A stretch of DNA of 64,000 bases from Acidobacteriota bacterium (lineage in GTDB: Bacteria > Acidobacteriota > Terriglobia > Terriglobales > Acidobacteriaceae): contig QIAN01000065.1 in NCBI GenBank assembly GCA_003225005.1, positions 62,001-126,000 of the forward strand, in the 5' to 3' direction. Positions 8,843 through 18,834 of the stretch are shown here, in pieces. A program made the translations under genes and the position numbers. How positions within the stretch are numbered: position 1 is the stretch's first letter; the number at the start of each line of letters is the position of its first letter. The notes beneath the pieces are model-generated. The model was not told the origin of the DNA. It ran no database searches and saw only the letters and a program-made list of their open reading frames with translations.

Positions 8843-9514
8843 ATGGCACTACTAGAGCGAGTCGCAACGTTAGTTCGGGCCAACCTTAACGATCTGATCG
8901 ACAAGGCGGAAGAGCCAGAGAAGATGATCAAGCAAGTCATCCTCGACATGCAGAACCAGCTTCTGCAGGTGAAGACGCAGGTGGCGATCGCCATCGCCGA
9001 CCAACACTTGTTGCAGCGGAAGCAGAAAGAAAATGAAGACAAAGTCGCCGAATGGATGCGTAAGGCCGAATTGGCTGTCGACAAGAAAGAAGACGACTTG
9101 GCCCGTGCCTCGCTGCAGCGCGTGGAGAGCTATCGCGAGGTGAGCGAGAACTTCATGCAGCAGGTGACCGACCAGAAGGCGCAGGCGGAAAATCTCAAAT
9201 CGGCGTTGCGCAAACTGGAGCAGAAGTTAACGGAAGCGCAAGCTAAGGCCGATCTGCTGGTCGCGCAACATCGCCGTGCCCGCGCCGTGGGCAAAGCCAG
9301 CGACGCGCGCATGGCCATGGGCGACGGCTCGAAAGCCGCGGCTTTCGACCGCATGAAGCGCAAAGTAATACATTCCGAGGCGGTGAGCCAGGCGAAGTCG
9401 GAAATTGCGGGAGACAACATGGAGGACCGCCTGGCTGCACTGGAAAAGGAAGATCGCATCGAGCAGTTGCTGGCGGAGCTGAAGACGAAGAAAGGAGCGG
9501 AACGGACGACGTAG
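8843..9514 (+). CDS. pspA: PspA/IM30 family protein
   Basis: MALLERVATLVRANLNDLIDKAEEPEKMIKQVILDMQNQLLQVKTQVAIAIADQHLL, long coiled coil. Confidence 0.92.
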   Translation: MALLERVATLVRANLNDLIDKAEEPEKMIKQVILDMQNQLLQVKTQVAIAIADQHLLQRKQKENEDKVAEWMRKAELAVDKKEDDLARASLQRVESYREVSENFMQQVTDQKAQAENLKSALRKLEQKLTEAQAKADLLVAQHRRARAVGKASDARMAMGDGSKAAAFDRMKRKVIHSEAVSQAKSEIAGDNMEDRLAALEKEDRIEQLLAELKTKKGAERTT

Positions 9515-9641
9515 CTGCGGGAGCGTCTGGGGTGGCTTAACCGCCAAAATACGCGGTTTTACTAAACGACGGAAGGAGCCTCCAATGGGCTCCCCCTGTC
9601 CAGTAGATTCGCAGGTGACTCTGATTCAACCCGCGAGCGAC

Positions 9642-9899
9642 TTAGCCAGCGCGACGCATGCCTCGGTTGCGCTCGGCTTCGGTTTGGGCCGCGTTTTCGT
9701 CAGCCAGCGTGGCATTCCACTCCTCCACTTGCTTCTGGGCTTCGTCTTTCTTGAGTCCGTAACGCTCCTGAATTTTGCCGATTAGTTGATCTTTCTGGCC
9801 TGCAATGACATCGAGGTCATCGTCAGTCAACTTGCCCCACTTGGTCTTGATCTTGCCTTTTAGTTGTTTCCACTGACCCTGCACTCGGTCCCAATTCAT
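9642..9899 (-). CDS. CsbD family stress protein
   Basis: MNWDRVQGQWKQLKGKIKTKWGKLTDDDLDVIAGQKDQLIGKIQERYGLKKDEAQKQVEEW. Confidence 0.95.
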   Translation of the reverse strand: MNWDRVQGQWKQLKGKIKTKWGKLTDDDLDVIAGQKDQLIGKIQERYGLKKDEAQKQVEEWNATLADENAAQTEAERNRGMRRAG

Positions 9900-10057
9900 G
9901 GTGTGATCCTCCTCCTAGGAATTCCCTGATTTCAGAGTAGAACTTGGTTAGGCCGTCGGAAAATACAGTGATCACCTGACCCGTCGCGGAATCATGAGGC
10001 GCTAACCTTAATGTTTTGAAATCCACAGCTCGCTGGCAGCGTAATGTTCCTGGAGAG

Positions 10058-10210
10058 CTAGAACCAATCGCTGCGGTAGGCTATCCACCAGGAGACGAAC
10101 AGGATGGGAATAGTCGCGGCTACGCCCCACCAGAGCGGCAGGACGAAGTCGGCAATCAGGCCGAGCCCAACGAAGAGCATCCAGAATACTTTGCGTTCCA
10201 CGACTTTCAT
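10058..10210 (-). CDS. Small two-TM membrane protein
   Basis: MKVVERKVFWMLFVGLGLIADFVLPLWWGVAATIPILFVSWWIAYRSDWF. Confidence 0.45.
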   Translation of the reverse strand: MKVVERKVFWMLFVGLGLIADFVLPLWWGVAATIPILFVSWWIAYRSDWF

Positions 10211-10404
10211 TCTAAACCTGGGGCGAAAGATCGAGGATTGGTACGACGCGATCTCGCTTCGAGCCTTCCTGACTCGCTCGTTGTTCCGGCGGCGCGGGCT
10301 CTCTCGGGTGTCATGACTGCGATGGCCAAGAATGAAGGTGGATCGGGGGAGGCGGAGGCAGATAGGCTTCCCTCCTTTGTTGCTGCTGCTATACAGTGAG
10401 AGGC

Positions 10405-11412
10405 ATGAAGTACTCACTGCAGCAGATTGCTGACGCTGTGCAGGCGCGGCTGCGCGGCGATGGGAGTATTCAAATAAGCGCCGTGGCGAGCGTTGTATCT
10501 GCCAAGCAGGACGACTTGGTTTTTGTCGAGGACGAGAAGTATCTTGCTCAAGCCTTGAAATCCGCCGCGGGTGCGGTGATCGCGGGGGAATTCGCCGCGG
10601 CCGCGACTCCGTCCAGCAAGCCTCTTCTTATGAGCGCTCATCCCAAACTCGCTTTCGCCCGGGCGGAGCGTTTTCTTCGCGATAAGAACTGTGACGGTGC
10701 GGTGCGGCACAGTGTGGGCGCTACGGCGGTCGTGCATCCTTCGGCGCGGCTAAGTCGGGATGTGATGGTGGACGTTTACGCTGTGATCGCCGAGGATGCG
10801 GAGATGGGCGAGAACACACATATTGGGGTGGGCAGCGCGATCGGCGCGAGGGTGACGATTGGGAGGAACTGCGAGATTTATCCCAACGTCACGATCTATT
10901 CCGGTACGACTCTCGGTGACCGTGTGATCGTGCATGCGGGTGCAGTGCTGGGGAGCGATGGCTTTGGGTATGTCTGCGATCCGAAAACTGGTGCCTATGA
11001 AAAGTTTCCCCAGGTGGGGAAGTTAGTGATTGAAGACGACGTCGAGATTGGCGCCAACACGACGATTGACCGCGGTGCCCTGGACGAGACTCGCATCGGG
11101 CGCGGGACGAAGATCGATAATCTGGTCCACATCGGACACAACTGCCGGATCGGCGAAAACGTGGTGATCGCCGCGCAGACCGGACTTTCGGGAAGTATCG
11201 TGATCGAGAACAACGTCGTGCTGGGCGGACAAGTAGGCATTGGTGAGCATGCGCACATCGAAGAAGGAGTGATGCTGGGAGGGCAGGGCGGGGTCCTACC
11301 GAATAAAGTGCTGCGCGGCAAAGGAGTGGCCTTCTGGGGAACCCCGGCGCAACCTGTTCGGCAGTACCTGAAACAGCTTGCGATGCTGGCGAAGTTAGGG
11401 AGGAAGGCCTGA
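10405..11412 (+). CDS. lpxD: UDP-3-O-acylglucosamine N-acyltransferase
   Basis: Left-handed beta-helix hexapeptides, AVLGSDGFGYVCDPKTGAYEKFPQVGKLVIEDDVEIGANTTIDRGALDETRIGRGTKIDNLVHIGHNCRIGENVVIAAQTGLSGS. Confidence 0.95.
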   Translation: MKYSLQQIADAVQARLRGDGSIQISAVASVVSAKQDDLVFVEDEKYLAQALKSAAGAVIAGEFAAAATPSSKPLLMSAHPKLAFARAERFLRDKNCDGAVRHSVGATAVVHPSARLSRDVMVDVYAVIAEDAEMGENTHIGVGSAIGARVTIGRNCEIYPNVTIYSGTTLGDRVIVHAGAVLGSDGFGYVCDPKTGAYEKFPQVGKLVIEDDVEIGANTTIDRGALDETRIGRGTKIDNLVHIGHNCRIGENVVIAAQTGLSGSIVIENNVVLGGQVGIGEHAHIEEGVMLGGQGGVLPNKVLRGKGVAFWGTPAQPVRQYLKQLAMLAKLGRKA

Positions 11413-11473
11413 GAGCAGGATCTCCGAGTTCAGACCTCGACCCGGGTCATCAGCTTCAGGTCAAAGTCGATCC

Positions 11474-12157
11474 ATGGCAATTGTGGTGATTGGCGGACAT
11501 TCGCGAAGCGTGGGAAAGACCAGTGTGGTCGAAGGTTTGATTTCTGGGTTGCAGGAGTGGCCCTGGACGGCAGTGAAAATCACCCAGTACGGCCACGGCA
11601 TTTGCTCGGCCGACGGCGCAGCATGTGACTGCGCGACCGCAGACCACAACTGGGCCATTTCGGAAGAGAAAGATCGATCCGGAGAGTCGGACACATCGCG
11701 ATTTTTGGTGGCAGGGGCAACCCGCGCGTTGTGGGTTCGCACTGAGCAGGGACGGCTGGCGGAGGCGATGCCGGCTTTACGTCAGAGGATGGCGGCGGCG
11801 GACAACGTGATCGTGGAATCGAATAGTGTCTTGAAATTTCTGCGGCCGGATTTATATCTAACCGTGCTTGATCCGGCGACTGCCGATTTCAAGGATTCGG
11901 CGCGCGAGGTTCTGGATCGCGCGAGCGCTGTCATTCTGCATGACTCCACAAGCGGTGATGGAGCAGCCTGGGAGAGAGTTTCGCTGAAGCCTGTGGCCCA
12001 AAGGCCGATCTTCCGCATTCGTCCCCCCAATTATGTCACCCCTGAGATTGTGGAGTTCGTACGAAATTCATTGGCGCTCGAACAGAAAACAGATTCCCCC
12101 ACAGACCAGAGCTTTTTCGGAATGATGAATTCCGGAATCAAGCGCACCGCGCCCTGA
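11474..12157 (+). CDS. P-loop NTPase, MobB-like, with Cys cluster
   Basis: MAIVVIGGHSRSVGKTSVVEGLISGLQ; GICSADGAACDCATADH. Confidence 0.6.
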   Translation: MAIVVIGGHSRSVGKTSVVEGLISGLQEWPWTAVKITQYGHGICSADGAACDCATADHNWAISEEKDRSGESDTSRFLVAGATRALWVRTEQGRLAEAMPALRQRMAAADNVIVESNSVLKFLRPDLYLTVLDPATADFKDSAREVLDRASAVILHDSTSGDGAAWERVSLKPVAQRPIFRIRPPNYVTPEIVEFVRNSLALEQKTDSPTDQSFFGMMNSGIKRTAP

Positions 12158-12203
12158 AAACGGAAAGCTGAGAACCGAGAAGGGCCTCTGCTATTCTGGC
12201 GGC

Positions 12204-13838
12204 GTGCGGCAGATACACTTCAGCGCGTGGTGGTTAGTGGGCTTGTCATCGCTTCTGCAGGTTCTGATCTTTCCTCTTCCCGGTTTATACCTTCTAAGCT
12301 GGATTGCTTTCGCGCCGCTGCTGGTGGCGCTGCTGCGGGCGCAGCCAGTCGGAGCGCTCGAGATCGACGACTCGGTGAGACTTCGAGCGGCGAGTCCCGG
12401 GCAGGCGTTCTTGCTGGCCTACGTGTGCGGGATTCTCTGGTATGCGGGCACCTGTTATTGGATTTACGACACCATGCATCAGTATGGCGGGCTGAACCCC
12501 GCGGTGGCCTTGCTAGCGTTGCTTCTGTTCTGTTTTTACCTTGGGCTTTATCACGGGCTATACGGATTGCTGCTGACCTTTCTGCTAGGGCCAGAGCAGG
12601 ACCACCGGCGGGTTCTGGTGGCCGCTCCATTTCTCTGGGTAACGGTAGAGCTGGCGCGCACGCGGGTGACGGGTTTTCCATGGAACTTGCTGGGCATTGC
12701 GCAGGTGGACAACGTTGCACTCTGCCGGATAGCGAATCGGACGGGGGTTTACGGAATTTCGTTTGAGATCATGTTGGTAAACGTTGCACTGGCTGCATCT
12801 TTTCTGGTCCATCGGAAGAAACGCGGCACGCTTCTCCTAGCCGCCGTGGCTGCGGCCGCGGTGTTACAGGCGGGCCGGTGGATCAGCGCCCCCGGAGTGC
12901 TCGGCGACCATGCCGCACTGCTGGTGCAACCGAATATTCCGGCTTCGGTGGAAACGGAATGGACTCGAGACGATTTTGAAAGCACGCTGCAGAGTCTAAC
13001 TGCGATCAGCCTAAAGGCGGCGAGGCATGAGTCGTCACCGGACACCTTGGGCAGCGCGACTTCTGCTAACCCGGCTCCAACCAAGGTCGACTTGATCGTG
13101 TGGCCGGAATCGCCGGCGCCGTTTTACACCAACGATCCTATGTTTCGCAGCGCGGTGAGCGAAATGGCGCGGCAGTCACGGACGTGGGTGCTGACCGGAG
13201 CGATGGGGACGAAGGCCGCCACGAACAAGGATGGGCAAGGCGCGCAAATCTTTAACTCTGCCGCTCTGATCAGTCCCGAGGGCGATTGGAGCGCGCGCTA
13301 CGACAAGACTCATCTGGTGCCCTTCGGGGAGTATCTCCCGTTTCCGCGACTTTTTGCCTTTGCCGGAGGGCTGACCAAACAGGTAGGGGAGTTTGAGCGA
13401 GGTACATCACGGATTCCGCTCGACGCAGGGGGCACCAAGCTGGGAGTGTTCATCTGCTACGAGTCGGTATTTCCCGACGAAGTGCGGCAGTTTGCAGAGC
13501 GGGGTGCAGAGGTGCTGGTGAATCTTTCGAACGACGGATGGTACGGCGACAGCGGTGCTTATGCACAGCATTTGAATCAGACGCGCATGCGAGCCATTGA
13601 GAACAACCGCTGGCTTCTGAGCGCAACCAACACGGGAGTGACAGCCCCGATTGACCCTTTCGGGCGCATTGTGGCTCGTATTCCGCGCAAGGAACGCACG
13701 GCACGGGTGGCGCCCTATGCCCTTACCGCCGTATCGACGTTCTACACCCGTCATGGCGACTGGTTCGCGTATCTGTGTGCGATAATTTCGGTTGGGGCGC
13801 TGCTCGCGCGCTTCGCATCCCCTAAGAAGGTTGATTGA
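12204..13838 (+). CDS. lnt: Apolipoprotein N-acyltransferase
   Basis: VDLIVWPESPAPFY, YDKTHLVPFGEYLPF, LGVFICYESVFPDEVRQFAERGAEVLVNLSNDGWYGDSGAYAQHLNQTRMRAIENNRWLLSATNTG. Confidence 0.95.
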   Translation: MRQIHFSAWWLVGLSSLLQVLIFPLPGLYLLSWIAFAPLLVALLRAQPVGALEIDDSVRLRAASPGQAFLLAYVCGILWYAGTCYWIYDTMHQYGGLNPAVALLALLLFCFYLGLYHGLYGLLLTFLLGPEQDHRRVLVAAPFLWVTVELARTRVTGFPWNLLGIAQVDNVALCRIANRTGVYGISFEIMLVNVALAASFLVHRKKRGTLLLAAVAAAAVLQAGRWISAPGVLGDHAALLVQPNIPASVETEWTRDDFESTLQSLTAISLKAARHESSPDTLGSATSANPAPTKVDLIVWPESPAPFYTNDPMFRSAVSEMARQSRTWVLTGAMGTKAATNKDGQGAQIFNSAALISPEGDWSARYDKTHLVPFGEYLPFPRLFAFAGGLTKQVGEFERGTSRIPLDAGGTKLGVFICYESVFPDEVRQFAERGAEVLVNLSNDGWYGDSGAYAQHLNQTRMRAIENNRWLLSATNTGVTAPIDPFGRIVARIPRKERTARVAPYALTAVSTFYTRHGDWFAYLCAIISVGALLARFASPKKVD

Positions 13839-13843
13839 TCGTC

Positions 13844-14942
13844 ATGAATCAAGAGTTGGAACAGGAATATACAGCATTGAAATCGAAGGCTCACGAACTC
13901 CGGGAGTACCTTTGACGCGGGCAAGATCCGTCCGCAGCTAGCCGAAATTGACCGGCAGGCCGCCGATCCGAATCTGTGGTCGAATCCTCAAAAATCTCAG
14001 CAGGTAATGCGCGAGAAGAAGCGTCTGGAGGGCGCCTTGGCCACAGACACTGATCTGGCGCGGCGAATGGACGACATCCAGGCATATTCGGATTTGTCCG
14101 GTGAAGGCGAGAATGTTGACGCCGACCTGCGCCGTGAGATTGATTCGCTGCGCAGCTTGGTGGATAAGCTGGAAACGGCAACCCTTCTCTCCGGCGAAAA
14201 TGATGCGCGCAACGCTATCGTGACCATCCATCCGGGCGCTGGCGGCACTGAATCTCAGGACTGGGCCGACATGCTGCTGCGCATGTATTTACGTTGGGCG
14301 GAGCGCCAGGGATTCGAGACTGTGCTCTATGATTACCAAGCCGGCGAAGAAGCGGGCCTGAAGTCGGCCACGTTCGTGGTAAACGGCGAGTATGCCTTTG
14401 GCCTTTTGACCAGTGAAATTGGGGTTCACCGGCTGGTGCGGATTTCCCCCTTCGACCAAGCCAAGCGGCGGCATACTTCATTTGCCAGCGTTTACGTCTC
14501 GCCGGAAATCGACGAAACGATAGAAGTGATCATCAGGCCAGAAGATATCCGCACGGATACTTACCGCTCCAGCGGAAAAGGCGGACAGCATGTCAATACG
14601 ACGGATTCAGCTGTGCGCATTACGCACATCGCAACGGGATTGGTGGCCAGCTGCCAAAACGAGCGTTCGCAGCACAAGAATCGCGAACGAGCCATGAGCA
14701 TGCTGCGGTCGAAACTCTATGAATTCGAGATGGAGAAGAAACGCGCAGCCACCAAGAAAATTGAGGACTCCAAGCTCGACATCGAGTTTGGATCCCAGAT
14801 TCGATCTTACGTGCTGCAGCCCTACCGGCTGATTAAGGACCACCGCACGAAACTGGAAGTAGGCGATGTGGACCGCGTACTGGACGGAGACTTGCAGCCG
14901 TTCATCCGGGCGTACTTGCTGATGCGCCGCGGCGAGAAGTAA
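13844..14942 (+). CDS. prfB: Peptide chain release factor 2, with programmed +1 frameshift
   Basis: ATG 13844 opens MNQELEQEYTALKSKAHELREYL-TGA(13913-13915); +1 shift continues DAGKIRPQLAEIDRQAADP...; IHPGAGGTESQDWADMLLRMY and SSGKGGQHVNTTDSAVRITHIATGLV. Confidence 0.96.
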
Positions 14943-14972
14943 GCGAGGCACGGGCGAAACCGGGGAGCAGCG

Positions 14973-15584
14973 ATGGTGGGACGCAAGCACAGAGCAGCGA
15001 TTAAGCTGGGGCCACGCTTTCTGCGGGCTTTTCAATTCGCAGCGGACAAGCATGCCGGCCAGACTCGCAAGGCTTCGACCATCCCTTATATTGCGCATCT
15101 GATAGGAGTGGCTTCACTCGTGCTGGAGGCTGGAGGCGACGAAGACCTCGCCATCGCGGCGCTGCTGCACGACGTTGTCGAAGACTGCGGAGGCGCGCCG
15201 ATGCTCAATGAAGTGCGCCGCCGTTTTGGCAAGCGTGTGGCTAGCGCAGTAGAAGGTTGCACCGATGCCGATCGTGATCCGAAGCCGCCATGGCGGAAGC
15301 GTAAGGAAGGTTATATCCGGCGTCTGAGAAGCGCCGACGCCGATGCCAGGCTGGTTTCCGCTGCCGACAAGCTGAATAACTTGCGTTCCATCCTGACGGA
15401 CTACCGCGAAATCGGACAATCGGTGTGGGCGCGTTTCCAGGGAGGTCGCGACGGTACACTTTGGTACTATCGCGCCTTGTGCGATCAATTTCTTCGCCGC
15501 AAGCCTAACCGGTTGACTCGTGAATTCGCACTAGCCGTAAGGGAATTGGAGGCGGTGGAGAAAACGGAAAGCAACATGGATTGA
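14973..15584 (+). CDS. HD-domain phosphohydrolase (RelA/SpoT-hydrolase / MESH1-like)
   Basis: FQFAADKHAGQTRKASTIPYIAHLIGVASLVLEAGGDEDLAIAALLHDVVED...SAADKLNNLRSILTDYREIG. Confidence 0.85.
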   Translation: MVGRKHRAAIKLGPRFLRAFQFAADKHAGQTRKASTIPYIAHLIGVASLVLEAGGDEDLAIAALLHDVVEDCGGAPMLNEVRRRFGKRVASAVEGCTDADRDPKPPWRKRKEGYIRRLRSADADARLVSAADKLNNLRSILTDYREIGQSVWARFQGGRDGTLWYYRALCDQFLRRKPNRLTREFALAVRELEAVEKTESNMD

Positions 15585-15770
15585 AGTTCTGTCGGGTTGG
15601 GGTTCGTCTGTCGCATCCGGGCTACGGGGAGCTTCCGATGAGGTTCGAGAGGGTTCTCGATTCATGGGGTGCTTTCGCTTTAGTAACTTTCGCTGGTCGA
15701 GGCTCTCGCCGATAATAGGCCTGAGCTTCAGACGCCTGAAGCATTCAAAGTCTGCTGGACGCATGAACCT

Positions 15771-17030
15771 ATGCCGCGCATAATTGATCAAATCCGCGCA
15801 TCCAAGTTGCCCTCCAACATGATGCAGTTTGCGGCCCGAGGCGCGTTGTCGGTGCCGCCCGCGGAGAACATAGAGATTCTGGTCTATCTCGCCAAATACA
15901 ACAAGATTTTTGGCGATGTGGCGCGGATGACGCTGGCCGGCTGGGACGCGAAAGCATCCCTCGATGCCGCTTCCAACCCACAAACTCCCGGCCAAGTGCT
16001 GGACTACTTCGTGGAAAACTTGCGGCCACAATTGCTGCCAGCCTTGCTGGAGAACCCTGCGATGGCCCAGGAGACACTAGTCAAATTCGCAATTTCTGCC
16101 TCCCGCGAAAGCATTGAGACAATGCTTAAGAGTTCACGAGTGCGACGCTCGGAAGCGATCCTAGACTGTCTGCGGTCAAATCCTTACTTGAACGAGGGTG
16201 AATCCGAGGAGATCAATGCGCTGATTTCTTCCGCAAGCAATGAAAATGAAGACGAAGGCGGCACTTCCATCGCCGGCGTTAACCATCCCGGGGTTGGCCA
16301 CGAGGACGAACAACTCCAGAGTGCAGCGGCAGACGATGCAGGCGGAGAAGTTCCCGACGAAGCGGTAGCCGCCTATCTCTCCGAACACGCCAGCGAAATT
16401 GCCGCCGAAGGAGAGAAGCCGTTTCAGGCGATCGGTGGCGTTCTGGATTTGCTGGGAAAGGACTATTTTCCGGTGTCTTCCACGGCAGAGGGCGGCGGCA
16501 ATACGCCCACTCTGGTTGCCGGAACCAACGATGCGGCGGCCGGCGCGGCCGCAGTTCCAGCGAGGGCCGCTCCCGGTAAAACGGCGCTTCCGGTCGCAGC
16601 CAAGCGTGACAACGCCGTTCAAAAAATCAATCGCCTCGACATCAAGGGGCGCATTCAACTGGCGTTGAAAGGCAACAAAGAAGAGCGTTCACTGCTGATC
16701 CGTGACGGCACCAAGGTGGTGGCATTGGCGGTGTTGGAGGCCCCGAAATTGTCGGACGGCGAGGTCGAGAAGTTCGCGAGCCAGAAGAATGTGCTGGAGT
16801 CAGTGCTGCGGGCGATTCCTTTGAAGCGACGGTTCATGAAAATCTATGGCGTGGTGCGGAACCTGGTGGGCAATCCCCGTACTCCGCTGGATCTTGGCTT
16901 GGGATTGATGAAGCACCTGCTGACCCAGGATTTGAAAAACCTCTCCGCCAACAAGGAAGTCTCAGAGACGATCCGCAAGCTGGCTCAGAAGATGTACAAG
17001 CAGAAGCTGGCGGCTTCGCCCAAAAAATAA
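15771..17030 (+). CDS. Conserved hypothetical protein, helical N- and C-terminal regions with low-complexity linker
   Basis: Long ORF, MPRIIDQIRASKLPSNMMQFAARGALSVPPAENIEILVYLAKYNKIFGDVARMTL; no confident family. Confidence 0.6.
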   Translation: MPRIIDQIRASKLPSNMMQFAARGALSVPPAENIEILVYLAKYNKIFGDVARMTLAGWDAKASLDAASNPQTPGQVLDYFVENLRPQLLPALLENPAMAQETLVKFAISASRESIETMLKSSRVRRSEAILDCLRSNPYLNEGESEEINALISSASNENEDEGGTSIAGVNHPGVGHEDEQLQSAAADDAGGEVPDEAVAAYLSEHASEIAAEGEKPFQAIGGVLDLLGKDYFPVSSTAEGGGNTPTLVAGTNDAAAGAAAVPARAAPGKTALPVAAKRDNAVQKINRLDIKGRIQLALKGNKEERSLLIRDGTKVVALAVLEAPKLSDGEVEKFASQKNVLESVLRAIPLKRRFMKIYGVVRNLVGNPRTPLDLGLGLMKHLLTQDLKNLSANKEVSETIRKLAQKMYKQKLAASPKK

Positions 17031-17055
17031 TTGCAGGGGAGGAACGCGGAGAGTC

Positions 17056-17469
17056 ATGCGCACCTTGCCGGAATCGGACGCCATCGCTGAATTACTGAAA
17101 GGTGCGAAAACCATTGCGGTAGTGGGGCTTTCCGACAATCCATTCCGCGCCAGCCACGGCGTGTCAGCCTACATGCAGAGCCAGGGATACCACATCATTC
17201 CGGTGAATCCCCACATCGGATCCAGTCTGGGCGAGAAGGCCTATGCTTCGCTGCTTGATCTGCCGGAGAAAGTTGACATCGTGAATGTCTTTCGGCGGTC
17301 AGAGTTTCTCGAGGAGATCGTGGAGCAAGCTATCCAACTCAAGGTGGCTGCCGTCTGGGCGCAGGAAGGCGTGATTGATGAGAGAGCTGCGGAGAAGGGG
17401 CGCCGGGCGGGCATCTTCGTGGTGATGGATCAGTGCATCCTCAAAGAGCACCGGGCGCGGTTTGGGTAA
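17056..17469 (+). CDS. CoA-binding protein (YccU-like)
   Basis: KTIAVVGLSDNPFRASHGVSAYMQSQGYHIIPVNPHIGSSLGEKAYASLLDLPEKVDIVNVFRRSEFLEEIVEQAI. Confidence 0.92.
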   Translation: MRTLPESDAIAELLKGAKTIAVVGLSDNPFRASHGVSAYMQSQGYHIIPVNPHIGSSLGEKAYASLLDLPEKVDIVNVFRRSEFLEEIVEQAIQLKVAAVWAQEGVIDERAAEKGRRAGIFVVMDQCILKEHRARFG

Positions 17470-17499
17470 AATTGCGGTCCGATCATCGCCCCACACGAA

Positions 17500-18777
17500 T
17501 CATCGCCCCACACTAATCAACACAACCGTGGCGTCGTCGTTCAGGCCAGCGCTGTTAGAGAAGGCGCGGACATCATCAACAATGCTCAGCGCAGATGCGT
17601 CCGGGCTGAGCGCGTGGGTCACGAGCCGGGAAGGACCGTACTCATTTTGCTCGGCATTCACGGCCTCGGTGATGCCATCACTGTAAAAAAGCAGCCGCGA
17701 GCCAGGAGACAGAAGAACCCGTGTCTCCGAATACTCGCCGAAGCCAAGGCCCAGAGGCATTCCTTGCTCGGTATCCAGAAAACGAGGGCCGGCGTCATCG
17801 ATGAACAACGGTTGCAGATGTCCGGCATTGGCAAAGGTTACGGTGCGAGCTGCCGGATCGAGTATCCCGTAAACCATGGTGACGAATCGCCCGGCAGGGA
17901 AATCATTAGCCAGGGCACGATTGAGCCGGTTCAGCACATCGGCTGGATGGGAGCAGGTTTCTGCTAAAGAGCGCAGAATGCCGCGAGTTGCAGACATCAA
18001 CAAGGCCGCGGCAGCACCTTTCCCGGACACATCGGCGAGAACCAGTCCCCAGGAGCCATCTTCGAAGGGGATGAAATCGTACCAGTCGCCACCCACTGCG
18101 CGGGCGGGGACGCTCAAGCCTGAGACCGCGAACCCAGGGATGTACGGAGAGCTCTTAGGCAAGAGCGCCTGCTGGATAGCGCGAGCTTCTTCCGCTTCGC
18201 GATTCATGGTTTCCCGCTCGTCGCGCTCGCGCTGGAATCGGCGCGCGTTGTGCACTGCAGCCGATACCTGATTGCAGAAGGCTTGGAGAAGGCGCAGCCG
18301 CTCTGCGGGAAAAGCATTCAGCTCGGGGTGAGATACGGTAAACACTCCGACCAAACCCCCGTCCCCGGAATGGAGCGGAATCGCCACTTCGGAAAGTGTG
18401 GAATCTTCGCAGCGGATGTAGTACTGATCCATGCGCACGTCGGGGGCGTAACGCATCTGCCCGGTCGAGGCCACGTAGCCGACCATGCCTTCTTTGCCAA
18501 TCTTAAGACGCTGCCCTTTGCCATGAAGGCTGCAGCCATGCACTCCGGCCAAAACCAGCTCGCCGTGCTCCTCGTCGTGCAGGTAAACGTTAGCCTCGAC
18601 GCAACCGAACGAGCGTGCAACCTCATTCACGATAGTGTCGATGAGCGGATCGAGGTCAAGAATAGAGGAGATGTTCTGAGCGGCTTTTTGTAGCCGATGC
18701 AGGTCTTCAACCCACGCACCTTGCAGGGCACGGACGGCGACAGCGTCCGATCCCGTGGCTATCGAGCCTGAAGCCAT
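17500..18777 (-). CDS. GAF-domain SpoIIE/PP2C-type protein phosphatase
   Basis: GAF region then AIQQALLPKSSPYIPGFAVSGLSVPARAVGGDWYDFIPFEDGSWGLVLADVSGKGAAAALLMSATRG. Confidence 0.92.
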   Translation of the reverse strand: MASGSIATGSDAVAVRALQGAWVEDLHRLQKAAQNISSILDLDPLIDTIVNEVARSFGCVEANVYLHDEEHGELVLAGVHGCSLHGKGQRLKIGKEGMVGYVASTGQMRYAPDVRMDQYYIRCEDSTLSEVAIPLHSGDGGLVGVFTVSHPELNAFPAERLRLLQAFCNQVSAAVHNARRFQRERDERETMNREAEEARAIQQALLPKSSPYIPGFAVSGLSVPARAVGGDWYDFIPFEDGSWGLVLADVSGKGAAAALLMSATRGILRSLAETCSHPADVLNRLNRALANDFPAGRFVTMVYGILDPAARTVTFANAGHLQPLFIDDAGPRFLDTEQGMPLGLGFGEYSETRVLLSPGSRLLFYSDGITEAVNAEQNEYGPSRLVTHALSPDASALSIVDDVRAFSNSAGLNDDATVVLISVGR

Positions 18778-18834
18778 AGATTCAGCCCTTTTCGAGCGAG
18801 AAACTTCTGCCCTATGAGATGCACGGTTGCTGGG

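Noticed and set aside
7503-8867. 454-aa minus-strand ORF
   Set aside because: Antisense shadow of the flotillin gene; composition is the reverse complement of the coiled coil and it has no family signature.
9571-9600. GGAGCC-tccaatg-GGCTCC hairpin as terminator
   Set aside because: Short stem with no T-tract; not enough support to list.
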